Of a stretch of DNA of 64,000 nucleotides, positions 18,087 through 26,130 are shown piece by piece; within the stretch, counting starts at the first letter, position 1, and every line of letters starts with the position of its first letter. The notes under the pieces were generated by a model that saw only the letters and a program-made list of their open reading frames with translations, was not told the DNA's origin and searched no databases. The position numbers were made by a program, and so were the translations under genes. The stretch comes from Stenotrophomonas rhizophila (GTDB taxonomy: Bacteria; Pseudomonadota; Gammaproteobacteria; Xanthomonadales; Xanthomonadaceae). Where the stretch lies: assembly GCF_020857975.1 (NCBI RefSeq), contig NZ_JACWUO010000003.1, positions 234,064 to 298,063 of the forward strand, given 5' to 3'.

Positions 18087-19718
18087 TTACCAGTTCGGGT
18101 CTTCGGCCGGCGCCGCCGGCTTCGGGGCCGCCGCACGCCGGGCAGCCGGCTTGGCCGTGCCCGCTGCCGTGGCGGTCGCGGCGGCCTTCACCGGCGCGGC
18201 CTTCTGGCGCAGTTCGATCGCACCGGGCTTGAAGCTGCCGCCGCCCAGGTCCGCAGCGCCTTCCAGGGTGCCGTAGGAGGTCTGCGCGGCCACCCGGTCG
18301 ATGCGGATGGTGCAGCACGGGGTCTCGGTGCGGCCCAGCGAACGACCGGTCTGCGGATCCTTCAGGGCTTCGCCCAGCATCACCGCCTGCCAGCGCTGGC
18401 CGACCTGCAGCGAATCGCCGCCCTGGCTCAACACCACCTGGTCGCCGCTCATCGACACCACCGACACCGGGAAGATCTCGGTGATGATCGCGCTGCCGAT
18501 CTGGCCGGACAACGAATCCATCATCGCCGCGGCCATGCCCTTGCCGTTGACCACCCGGGGCAGGGTGCTCGGGCCGGTCGAGGCCAACTGGTGGTCGAAG
18601 CTGTCGGACATCACCACCTCGCCGGTCGCGGCGTTGATCAGCCGCAGGGTGATGCGGCCACCGCCGGAGTACGAGCTGACCTGGCGGTCGGACATGCGCA
18701 GCTGGCGTACGCTGCGCGGGTACTCGAAGCGTTCGATGGTGGGGATCAGGATCAGGTCGGTGGCCAGCTGCTGGCCCAGCCGCGCGGTGTCCTGCAGGCG
18801 CACGTTGCCGCTGTTGATGTGGTCGATCTCGGCCTGCATTTCCTCGCCGAACTCACGGTCGAGCACGATGAAACGCTTGGTCTGGGTCAGCGTGTCGTTG
18901 AGCCGGGCGCGGATCGCGCGGGCCACTTCGTCGCTGTCGACCCGGCCGTCGCCGACCGCATAGGTACCGGCGCGCACATGCGGCTGGGCCACCACGATCT
19001 TCGGCCGGCCCTGTTCGTCCGGAGCACGGTACTTGGCGATATCGGCCTTGATCCGCACCTTCCAGTAGCTGCGCAGGGTGCGGCGGTTGACGTCCGATTC
19101 GAACGACCGGGCGCCGCGCTTGGCATCCAGCTTGGCCTGTTCCTTGTAGCTTTCCTTGATGCTGGCCGAAGCCGAGCCGACGCCATCGCTGGCTTCGGCG
19201 CTGGCCTGCGCCGAGCCACTGGCCGAGGCGGAGGCCGAATAGGTGAAGCCTGCATCGCTGGCGCGTACGCGCGCGATCACTTCTTCATCGAGCTGGGTGA
19301 CTTCGTCCTGCGAGAGGATTTCATAGCCCAGCACCGCCCCCTGCGAGGCGGCGATCATCTGCTGGGAGAACGCGTCGGCGCGGATATCGCCGACGTGCTC
19401 GCCGTCCACGTCCACATGCAGGCCGGCGCGGATGCCCTGCATCTGGCTGGCCACGCGCACGCCGTTGACCTGGGCCACGGCCGACTGCAGCGCCGCCAGC
19501 ACCGCCAGCTCCGGCGTGCTGCCGATGCCCTCGGCTTCGCGCGCCACCTGGGTGGTGCCGCCGAAATCCGGGGCGCCGCGCAGCGGTTCGTCGGCCGGTT
19601 GGGCCAGCTTGGTTTCAGGCTTGGCCGGTACCGCCTCCACCGCTGCCTCCTGCTTGCCGCAGGCGGCAAGCAGGGTGGCGGTGAGGGCCAGGCTCAACAG
19701 TCGGATGGAGGTCTGCAT
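18087..19718 (-). CDS. CsgG-like lipoprotein, last gene of a four-gene envelope operon
   Basis: 543 residues. The lipobox LLAAC places lipidation at Cys20. Residues 60-130 repeat a motif seen in LPP20-like proteins (AVAQVNGVRVASQMQG). A Ser/Ala-rich stretch follows at about 160-195. From about 255 there is a CsgG/HfaB-like region: ARAIRARLNDTLTQTKRFIV, then QQLATDLILIPTIERF and ITLRLINAATGEVV. The C-terminal 40 residues are Ala/Pro-rich with a final SH3-like or linker character. CsgG-type proteins form outer-membrane pores or assembly lipoproteins; whether this one is a pore is unknown. It is 17 bp downstream of the next gene. Confidence 0.82.
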   Translation of the reverse strand: MQTSIRLLSLALTATLLAACGKQEAAVEAVPAKPETKLAQPADEPLRGAPDFGGTTQVAREAEGIGSTPELAVLAALQSAVAQVNGVRVASQMQGIRAGLHVDVDGEHVGDIRADAFSQQMIAASQGAVLGYEILSQDEVTQLDEEVIARVRASDAGFTYSASASASGSAQASAEASDGVGSASASIKESYKEQAKLDAKRGARSFESDVNRRTLRSYWKVRIKADIAKYRAPDEQGRPKIVVAQPHVRAGTYAVGDGRVDSDEVARAIRARLNDTLTQTKRFIVLDREFGEEMQAEIDHINSGNVRLQDTARLGQQLATDLILIPTIERFEYPRSVRQLRMSDRQVSSYSGGGRITLRLINAATGEVVMSDSFDHQLASTGPSTLPRVVNGKGMAAAMMDSLSGQIGSAIITEIFPVSVVSMSGDQVVLSQGGDSLQVGQRWQAVMLGEALKDPQTGRSLGRTETPCCTIRIDRVAAQTSYGTLEGAADLGGGSFKPGAIELRQKAAPVKAAATATAAGTAKPAARRAAAPKPAAPAEDPNW

Positions 19719-19735
19719 GCGTGGCCGTCCTTGGA

Positions 19736-20404
19736 TCAGTTCAGGCCGTCGAGCATCGAATCGGCATTGCCCGGCACCTTGATCTTGCTGGCGCGGGCGA
19801 AGGTCATCGCCGACTTGGAGGAGTTGTACAGGCCCTTCAGGTAGCCCGGCGATTCCTTGGCAACCCAGGCGCCTGCCGCCAGCTTGCGGCCGGCGGTGGC
19901 CAGCTGGGTGGCGCCCAGGCTCTTCATGCCGGCGGCGAAGTTGCTGGCTTCACCGCTCAGCTTCTGGCCTTCGGCCGCCGAGGCGACCAAGGCCACCAGG
20001 CCGTCGGCGTAATGCTTCTTGGACTCGGCGCTCAGCTCCGGCTGCGCGGCGACGCGCTCGTTGATCGCGGCCTGGGCGTTTTCGCTGACCGACACCGACT
20101 TCTTCATCTGGTCGACGTTGACCGAACCGGACGACAGCGCGGTGCGCTCGGCTTCCAGCAGCTGCACCTGCTCAGCCAGGCCGAAAGCGCGGGCGAACGA
20201 GGTCTGGGCCTGCAGCGAATGCGACTGCGAGCTGACGAAACGACGCACCAGCGCTTCCTGCGCGGCTTCGTCCGGGGCTGCGGCGCTGCTGGAGGCGGCG
20301 CTGTCGCCGCCGCCGACCAGGCCCTTGAGCTTGCCCAGCTGGGCGTGGGCCGGGGCGGCGAAGGTGGTGGCGATGGCCAGTGCGATCAGGGTCTTGCGGA
20401 TCAT
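19736..20404 (-). CDS. Exported alpha-helical hypothetical protein
   Basis: 222 residues with a clear signal peptide (MIRKTLIALAIATTFAAPAHA, cleavage after AHA). The mature part is nearly all helix-forming, rich in Ala, Ser and Gln, without Cys and without membrane segments. I know no named family. It sits between two CsgG/LPP20-like exported proteins, 17 bp before the lipoprotein gene and 95 bp after the preceding gene, so it probably works with them in the periplasm. Confidence 0.8.
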   Translation of the reverse strand: MIRKTLIALAIATTFAAPAHAQLGKLKGLVGGGDSAASSSAAAPDEAAQEALVRRFVSSQSHSLQAQTSFARAFGLAEQVQLLEAERTALSSGSVNVDQMKKSVSVSENAQAAINERVAAQPELSAESKKHYADGLVALVASAAEGQKLSGEASNFAAGMKSLGATQLATAGRKLAAGAWVAKESPGYLKGLYNSSKSAMTFARASKIKVPGNADSMLDGLN

Positions 20405-20462
20405 GGTGGATTCCTTATGGGTGGGTGGTTGCCGACCCTCGGCCGGCTGTCGTGCGGGTGGC

Positions 20463-20480
20463 TGCCGACCGTGGTCGGCA
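20463..20480. repeat. REP-like palindrome inside the operon
   Basis: TGCCGACC-GT-GGTCGGCA, eight-base arms, in the 95-bp gap between two genes of the operon. The core resembles the SMAG repeats at 1092 but lacks the GTAG head. A related imperfect copy (GTTGCCGACC) lies about 30 bp away. It may set relative mRNA levels within the operon. Confidence 0.55.
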
Positions 20481-20499
20481 GGCGTTCGGCGGCGCTGGA

Positions 20500-21600
20500 T
20501 CAGCGCACGGCCTTGACGTTGAGTTCGTTGATCATCTGCTGGGCAGCCTTCTCGGCCGCTTCGCGCAGGGCATTGGTACGGGCCACGGTTTCATTCGGGC
20601 CCAGGCCGGCGTACTGCACCGGGCCGACCGAGGACACGGTGCGCGGGAAGCGCCCGGTCACGTCCAGCACCTTGCCGGTCACGGTCACGTACACGCGGGT
20701 GTTGCCCGAGACCGGGTCACGGTCGCGCATGCCGATGTCCAGCGTGCCCACCGCGATGTAGGGGATGTTGGCCGCGCGGATGCCGTTGGCGGTGTCGCGC
20801 AGGGTGGCCGCGGAAAGGTCGTTGCCGGTGCTGAAATCCTTGCGGATGCGCTCGATGCTGAGCAGGCCGCGGCTTTCGCCTTCGACGTATTCGGCTTCGA
20901 CCACTTCATAGCCGGCGCTGCTGAAGGCACCGGTCATGGCGGTGTTGACTTCGGCGGCGTTGGCCACCTTCCAGCTGATGTTGTCGCTGCGCGCAGTGGT
21001 GCTGCCGCCGCTGGTGACCGACACCGACGCGTTCTGGTTGATGCTGCCGTTGGTGCTGACCGAGTTGCCGCGGAAGCTGTCGCCTTCGCGGGTCTTCTCG
21101 TCATAGCTGCGGCTGGCGTCGACGCGGCGGTATTCCTTGTCCTGGAACGACTGCACGGTGTCTTGCGAGCGCGCCATGAACAGGAAGGTCAGCAGCGAAC
21201 GCTCGTTGCTGCGCGCACCGGCCACGGCCGAGCCGGCATCCAGCTTGGCCTGCAGCAGGGTGGTGTTGATTTCGGCACGGACGGTGACCGAGTAGGTCTT
21301 GGCCTTCTTGTCTTCGTCTTCGGACAGCGGCACCGCCGACAGCACGTAGCGGTCGATCTCGCCGATCATTTCGGCGCGGCGCGCTTCGAACAGGCGCAGC
21401 TTGGCCGCGCCGGATTCGGCGATGTAGGCCTCCAGTGCGTTGACCTTGGCCTTGTTCAGGGCCTGCGCACGGGTGTCCGCGCTCAGGCGCAGGCCATAGC
21501 TGGCCGACCCGGTGCCACGCGAACTGGCGGTCTGCGCGGCGACCGGAGCGGTCACCAGCAGCGCGATGAGAATCAGCAATACGGCACGAATCAACGACAT
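20500..21600 (-). CDS. Exported protein with LPP20/FlgT-like N-terminal repeat domain
   Basis: 366 residues. The signal peptide ends after VAAQ. The segment GLRLSADTRAQALNKAKVNALEAY (about 36-60) and the following VTVRAEINTT form the helix-strand domain common to LPP20-like lipoproteins and to FlgT and other surface-assembly proteins. A Ser/Asn-rich loop at about 160-190 precedes a C-terminal domain with IPYIAVGTLDIGMRD. No lipobox is present, so it should be a soluble periplasmic protein. The start overlaps the stop of the upstream gene by 10 bp, indicating coupling. Confidence 0.8.
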   Translation of the reverse strand: MSLIRAVLLILIALLVTAPVAAQTASSRGTGSASYGLRLSADTRAQALNKAKVNALEAYIAESGAAKLRLFEARRAEMIGEIDRYVLSAVPLSEDEDKKAKTYSVTVRAEINTTLLQAKLDAGSAVAGARSNERSLLTFLFMARSQDTVQSFQDKEYRRVDASRSYDEKTREGDSFRGNSVSTNGSINQNASVSVTSGGSTTARSDNISWKVANAAEVNTAMTGAFSSAGYEVVEAEYVEGESRGLLSIERIRKDFSTGNDLSAATLRDTANGIRAANIPYIAVGTLDIGMRDRDPVSGNTRVYVTVTGKVLDVTGRFPRTVSSVGPVQYAGLGPNETVARTNALREAAEKAAQQMINELNVKAVR

Positions 21601-22778
21601 GATTTGATCAACTCCTGAAGGGCCTGGGTCTGTTGCTGCAGCGGGCGTCCGCCCGGCTTCTGTTCGTCCAGCCAGGCGCGCGCATCGGCGCGCTTGGCCG
21701 CGGCACCGGCGAAGGCATCCAGCCCGGCCAGCACGGTTTCATAGCCGGCCGACCACTGGTCGACCTGCCACTGGGTGACCGGCACCACCTTGGTGGCGCC
21801 CTTGCGCAGCGGCTGGTCGAAGTACACCTTGCCGGAGAACGGCTCGACCACCGACACCTGGAAGAACGCGCCGAACAGCATGGTCTTCATCACCGGCGTT
21901 TCGCTGACCACCCCGCTCTTCATCGCATCCAGCTGCAGCTTGATCACGTAGTCCGGCTCGGGAATCTTCAGCTGGTAGACCTTGCCGTCGGCAAAGCGCG
22001 CCGCCATCGCCCCGCCGATCGCCTCGCCGCTGGCCGGCGGCAACAGGCCGATGCCGGTATTGGACGACAGCGCCTTGGACAGTTCGTGGGCCAGCGTGGC
22101 GCGCAGCGTCGCTTCCATCGCCGGGTTGGGCAGCTTGGCGCGCGCGGCATCGGACAAGGTCACCGCGCCAACCTGCAGGCGGCGCACCGAGGCATTGGGC
22201 AACTGCGCGTTGGCCAGGGTCTTGGCCAGCACCGTGGGCAGGCCGGTGGCCGCCCCGCCGTACAGCAGGTCGGCGACGATCGCGTCGATCTCGTCCTGGT
22301 CGGGGCGGTATTCCAGCAGGTCGATGCGCTGCAGGGTGAGCGGATAGGAGGCCACCACCTGGCGCTCGCGGAAATCGAAGAACAGCGCCTGCAGCGCCAC
22401 TTCCACCAGCACCTTGTACTGGTCGCCGATCGGCTCGACCGAGACCAGTTCGCGGTCCAGTGCAGCGGCCAGCACGGTGGCGCTGGTAGTGCCATCGAGC
22501 TTGGCCAGCTGGTCGCTGATCAGCTGCAGGTGGGCCGGCGGCTGCCGGCGCAGGGCCGCGCCCAGCTGCTGGTTGAGGGTGTCCGCGCCGCGGGCCTGGA
22601 TCACCCGGGTACTGTGCGGGGCCACGTCGTTGCGTGCCGATGCTTCACCGGTAAAGGCGAAACCGGCCCAGTAGACCTGCTGCGACTTGTCGGCCGCGTA
22701 TGCGCCCCCGGTCACCATCAACAGGCACAACACCACCCACGCGCCCACCGCGCGCGTCCGCTTCTTCCCTGAAACCAT
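21591..22778 (-). CDS. Exported hypothetical protein, first gene of the envelope operon
   Basis: 395 residues from the ATG at 22778. The start (MVSGKKRTRAVGAWVVLCLL) gives a signal peptide cleaved near AYAA. The body contains VYWAGFAFTGEA, VSVEPIGDQYKVLVEVALQ and VFVE-type strand patterns, suggesting a beta-rich periplasmic domain. It has a single C-terminal Cys (KSCR). I recognise no family. It begins a set of four exported proteins transcribed leftwards. The promoter must lie in 22779-22886, after the sigma-factor gene; its identity is not clear. Confidence 0.78.
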   Translation of the reverse strand: MVSGKKRTRAVGAWVVLCLLMVTGGAYAADKSQQVYWAGFAFTGEASARNDVAPHSTRVIQARGADTLNQQLGAALRRQPPAHLQLISDQLAKLDGTTSATVLAAALDRELVSVEPIGDQYKVLVEVALQALFFDFRERQVVASYPLTLQRIDLLEYRPDQDEIDAIVADLLYGGAATGLPTVLAKTLANAQLPNASVRRLQVGAVTLSDAARAKLPNPAMEATLRATLAHELSKALSSNTGIGLLPPASGEAIGGAMAARFADGKVYQLKIPEPDYVIKLQLDAMKSGVVSETPVMKTMLFGAFFQVSVVEPFSGKVYFDQPLRKGATKVVPVTQWQVDQWSAGYETVLAGLDAFAGAAAKRADARAWLDEQKPGGRPLQQQTQALQELIKSCR

Positions 22779-22886
22779 CTGCCTGCGTCCCTTGTCGTGG
22801 TCCGGCCCAGGGACGGTCCCGGGGTCGGTAACTTGAATGCGCGCAACGATAGCCCTTAGCTTGGGCGTGGGCAAGATGTGATTACG

Positions 22887-24149
22887 TCAGCCTTCCGCGA
22901 GGGCCCGCGCTCGGGCCTCCAGGACCGCGCGCTCGCGCGCGTTGCCGGTCAGCCCGGCCGCGCGGACAAAGGCGGCGCGGGCTTCGGCACGGCGGCCCAG
23001 CTGGGCCAGCAGGTCGCCCTGCACCGCCGCAAGCGGTGCGTAGCCCTGCAACCGGGCATCGGCAGCCAGCTGTTCGACCAGTGGCCAGGCCGCCGCCGCA
23101 CCCTGTGCACGCGATACCGCCACGGCCTGGTTCAAGGACACTACCGGCGAGGGCTGCCGTTGCGCCAGGCGCGCATACAAGGCGGCCATCGCCGCCCAGT
23201 CGGTGTCCTGCGCCCGCCGCGCGCGCGCATGGCAATCGGCGATTGCCGCCTGCAGTACATAGGGGTCGTCGGCGCCGCCCAGCGCGACCGCCTGGCGCAG
23301 CGCGGCCTGGCCCCGGGCGATCTGCAGCCAGTCCCAGCGGCTGCGGTCCTGGTCGGGCAGCAGCACCGCATTGCCGTGCGCATCCACCCGCGCCGCCGCG
23401 CGCGAGGCCTGCAGTTCCATCAACGCCACCAGCCCATGCACCTGCGGCCAGGTGGGCAGCCGGTGCTGCAGGACCCGGCCCAGGCGCAACGCTTCTTCGC
23501 ACAGCGCCGGGCGCATCCAGTCATCGCCGGCACTGGCGGTATAGCCTTCGTTGAACACCAGGTAGACCACCTCCAGCACCGATTCCAGCCGCTCCGGCAG
23601 CGCGGCGTGGCGCGGCACCTCGAACGGCACCTGCTTCGACGCCAGGGTGCGCTTGGCGCGCACGATGCGCTGGGCGATGGTGGGTTCGGGCTGCAGGAAG
23701 GCGCGCGCGATTTCATCGGTGGTCAGCCCGCCCAGCAGGCGCAGGGTCAGCGCCACCCGTGCGTCGGCCGACAACACCGGGTGGCAGGCCACGAACATCA
23801 GCCGCAGCAGGTCATCGCCGATGTCGTCCTGCAGCGCATCGCTGTCGTCGGGCAACGGCAGCGGCTGTGGCTCCAGTTCGCTGCCCCACTGCGCGTGCTG
23901 GCCAGCCACGCGCTGGTGCTGGCGCAGCACGTCGATGGCGCGATTGCGTGCGGTGGTCATCAGCCACGCTCCCGGATTGTCCGGAACTCCCTGTGCGGGC
24001 CATCGCTCCAGGGCGGCCAACCAGGTGTCCTGGGCCAGTTCTTCGGCGCGCCCGACATCGCCGCCCAGCATCCGGGTCAGGCGCGCGATCAGGGCCGGCG
24101 CTTCCATGCGCCAGAGAGTGTCCAGTCGTTGCGTCAGCGCGGTGTCCAT
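22887..24149 (-). CDS. ECF42-type RNA polymerase sigma factor (sigma-70 with DUF6596/TPR extension)
   Basis: 420 residues (MDTALTQRLDTLWRMEAPAL). Sigma region 2 (GRAEELAQDTWLAALERWP, then NRAIDVLRQHQ) and region 4 (LTTDEIARAFLQPEPTIAQRIVRAKRTL) are followed by a long C-terminal extension with EVVYLVFNEGY and TPR-like helices. This architecture and the linked DGPF genes identify the ECF42 group, in which the extension is needed for activity and no anti-sigma factor is present. It is expected to activate the neighbouring DGPF/VOC genes. It is the last gene of the cluster, following the VOC gene with 63 bp between. Confidence 0.9.
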   Translation of the reverse strand: MDTALTQRLDTLWRMEAPALIARLTRMLGGDVGRAEELAQDTWLAALERWPAQGVPDNPGAWLMTTARNRAIDVLRQHQRVAGQHAQWGSELEPQPLPLPDDSDALQDDIGDDLLRLMFVACHPVLSADARVALTLRLLGGLTTDEIARAFLQPEPTIAQRIVRAKRTLASKQVPFEVPRHAALPERLESVLEVVYLVFNEGYTASAGDDWMRPALCEEALRLGRVLQHRLPTWPQVHGLVALMELQASRAAARVDAHGNAVLLPDQDRSRWDWLQIARGQAALRQAVALGGADDPYVLQAAIADCHARARRAQDTDWAAMAALYARLAQRQPSPVVSLNQAVAVSRAQGAAAAWPLVEQLAADARLQGYAPLAAVQGDLLAQLGRRAEARAAFVRAAGLTGNARERAVLEARARALAEG

Positions 24150-24212
24150 ACTGCCGATGGAAACACCGCGCAGCGCAGCGCACAAGCCACGGTGGTCATG
24201 CGTGGGCCGGCC

Positions 24213-24620
24213 TCAACCCGGCTCGCCGTCCATGTGCGCGATCTCCCACAGGTGGCCGTCCAGGTCCTGGAAGCCGCGCTGGTACATGAAACCGTAGTCG
24301 CGCGCCGGCTGCGGTTCGCTGGCGCCGGCCTTGAGCGCCTTGTCCAGCAGCTCGTCCACCGCCTGGCGGCTGGTCGCCGACAGGGCAATGATCACCTCGG
24401 TCTGCTGGCGCGCATCGCTGATCGGCTTGTTGGTGAACTGGGCAAAGAAACTCTCCACCAGCAGCATCACCAGGATGGTGTCGCTGATCACCAGGCAGGC
24501 CGCGTTGTCGTCGGTGTAGGTGGGATTGAAGCTGTAGCCGAGCGCGGTGAAGAAGGCCTTGGTGGCGTCCAGGTCGCGGACCGGCAGGTTGACGAAGATC
24601 ATCTGGGGTGCATCGCTCAT
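24213..24620 (-). CDS. VOC-superfamily (glyoxalase-like) protein
   Basis: 135 residues. NLPVRDLDATKAFFTALGYSFN at the start and FQDLDGHLWEIAHM at the end are the paired beta-alpha-beta modules of the vicinal oxygen chelate fold. The Glu in HLWEI is the usual metal ligand. The substrate is unknown. It lies in a leftward cluster with a second VOC protein, a DGPF protein and an ECF42 sigma gene. Confidence 0.88.
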   Translation of the reverse strand: MSDAPQMIFVNLPVRDLDATKAFFTALGYSFNPTYTDDNAACLVISDTILVMLLVESFFAQFTNKPISDARQQTEVIIALSATSRQAVDELLDKALKAGASEPQPARDYGFMYQRGFQDLDGHLWEIAHMDGEPG

Positions 24621-24644
24621 CGTTGTGGCTCCTTGGGCTGGGGA

Positions 24645-25067
24645 TCAGGGCTGTTTCATGCAGTTGACCATCCACGGCTTGCCGTAGCGGTCGATCAAAA
24701 AGCCCCAACGGTGGGCCCAGAAGGTTTCGGCGATCGGCATCTTGATTTCGCCGCCGTCGGCCAGCGCCTTGAACACGCGTTCGGCCTCCTCGGGCGAGTC
24801 CACGTCGATGTTGATGGTGGTGGTGCCCTCGCCGGGGCCGGACGGGCTGTCGGCGGCCATCAGGATGGCCGAGCCCACTTCCAGCTGGCTGTGGGCGACG
24901 TGGTCCAGGGTCTCCGGCAGCATCTCGCCACAGCCTTCGGTGCTTTCCATCGGCGGCATGTCGCGGTACTTCATTTCCGAGGTGACCCTGCCGCCCAGTA
25001 CCTGGGCGTAGAAGGCCATGGCCTCGTGGGTCTTGCCGTTGAAGCTCAGGAACGGAATCAGTTTCAT
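24645..25067 (-). CDS. PhnB-like VOC protein
   Basis: 140 residues from the ATG at 25067 (MKLIPFLSFNGKTHEAMAFY). The sequence YAQVLGGRV, and the closing WGFLIDRYGKPWMVN, mark the PhnB/DUF1338-like branch of the glyoxalase fold, whose role is unknown (PhnB itself is not a demethylase). The short spacing (24 bp) to the next gene and 32 bp to the one before it indicate one operon. The long upstream frame is antisense noise. Confidence 0.88.
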   Translation of the reverse strand: MKLIPFLSFNGKTHEAMAFYAQVLGGRVTSEMKYRDMPPMESTEGCGEMLPETLDHVAHSQLEVGSAILMAADSPSGPGEGTTTINIDVDSPEEAERVFKALADGGEIKMPIAETFWAHRWGFLIDRYGKPWMVNCMKQP

Positions 25068-25099
25068 GGGAATGCTCCAGGAGTACGGGGGTGGGTGGG

Positions 25100-25519
25100 T
25101 CAGTCGGGGCTGCCGATCTGGTCGCGCAGACGCTGTTCCTGCGCGCGTAGCTCCGGGGTGAAGGCCTCGCCGAAATCTTCCATGCCGAAGATCGGGCGGA
25201 TCTCCACCACGTCGCCGGGGCCGAACGGTGCGCGCTTGAGCCACTCGGTGGCTTCATCCAGCGAACGCACCTGCCACAGCCAGAAACCGGCGACCAGTTC
25301 GCGGGTTTCGGCGAACGGGCCGTCGATCACCCGCGGCGTGGCCTCGCCGAAGGCGACCCGGCGCCCGCGCGAGGTCGGGTGCAGGCCTTCACCGGCCAGC
25401 ATGATCCCGGCCTGCACCAGTTCTTCGTTGAACGCGCCCATCGCGCGCAGCTCGGCTTCGGTCGGCATCTGGCCAGCCTCGCTGGCCTCGGAGGCCTTTA
25501 CCAGGACAATGACTTTCAT
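25100..25519 (-). CDS. DGPF-domain (YciI-like) protein
   Basis: 139 residues. The signature is VIDGPFAETRELVAGFWLWQ with the DGPF tetrapeptide; the fold is that of YciI/YCII-related ferredoxin-like proteins. The first gene of the leftward ECF42 cluster; ECF42 sigma factors are known to lie next to, and control, DGPF genes. It is divergent from a second DGPF gene at 25732. The 212-bp gap between them should hold ECF42-dependent promoters, which I could not identify by eye. Confidence 0.9.
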   Translation of the reverse strand: MKVIVLVKASEASEAGQMPTEAELRAMGAFNEELVQAGIMLAGEGLHPTSRGRRVAFGEATPRVIDGPFAETRELVAGFWLWQVRSLDEATEWLKRAPFGPGDVVEIRPIFGMEDFGEAFTPELRAQEQRLRDQIGSPD

Positions 25520-25731
25520 CGTTGCTTCCTCTACGGCGGCCCGGCAGTGGGCCTTTCATTACCTACGACGCCGCAGTGGAACGGAAATCGACACCCCCGC
25601 AAAAATAAATTCCGATCCCGTCAGCACCACGCCGCGACCGGCCTGAACAGGCGCTGCCCCTGCCGCGCTGCAACACCGCCGACACGCGGACTGCGGCATC
25701 ATGTACACCCCTGTCCGCGACCGGTCCGGCC

Positions 25732-26130
25732 ATGCAATTCCTGCTGCTCATCTATATCGACGAGGGCCTGCTGCAGGCCCTGCCCAGCGACGAATACGAC
25801 CGCCTGATGCACGACTGCCTGGTGCACGCCGATGCGCTGCAGGCCCAAGGCACCCTGGTGATCGCACAGAAGCTGGCGCCGGTAGCCAGTGCCCGTACCC
25901 TGCGCGTGCGCCAGGACCAGGCCCGGATCACCGATGGCCCGTTTGCCGAAACCCACGAGCTGCTGGCCGGCTTCAACCTGATCAACGCCGACGACCATGA
26001 GCACGCCATGCAGATCGCCCGGCAGTTCCCGTGGTCGCGGTTCGGCAGCATCGAGGTGCGGCCGCTGGCCGACATGGACGCCGAGCGCGAACGCGTCGGC
26101 GCCTGCCTCGGCGCTACGGCAGCAACGTAA
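25732..26130 (+). CDS. Second DGPF-domain (YciI-like) protein
   Basis: 132 residues (MQFLLLIYIDEGLLQALPSD). ITDGPFAETHELLAGFNLIN carries the DGPF motif, followed by IEVRPLADM. It is divergent from the ECF42-linked operon and probably belongs to the same regulon. The last 17 bp overlap the 3' end of the convergent NHL/M23 gene. Confidence 0.9.
   Translation: MQFLLLIYIDEGLLQALPSDEYDRLMHDCLVHADALQAQGTLVIAQKLAPVASARTLRVRQDQARITDGPFAETHELLAGFNLINADDHEHAMQIARQFPWSRFGSIEVRPLADMDAERERVGACLGATAAT

Noticed and set aside
16472..18232. Plus-strand frame across the M28 peptidase
   Set aside because: It is antisense to a clear peptidase with signal peptide and zinc motifs.
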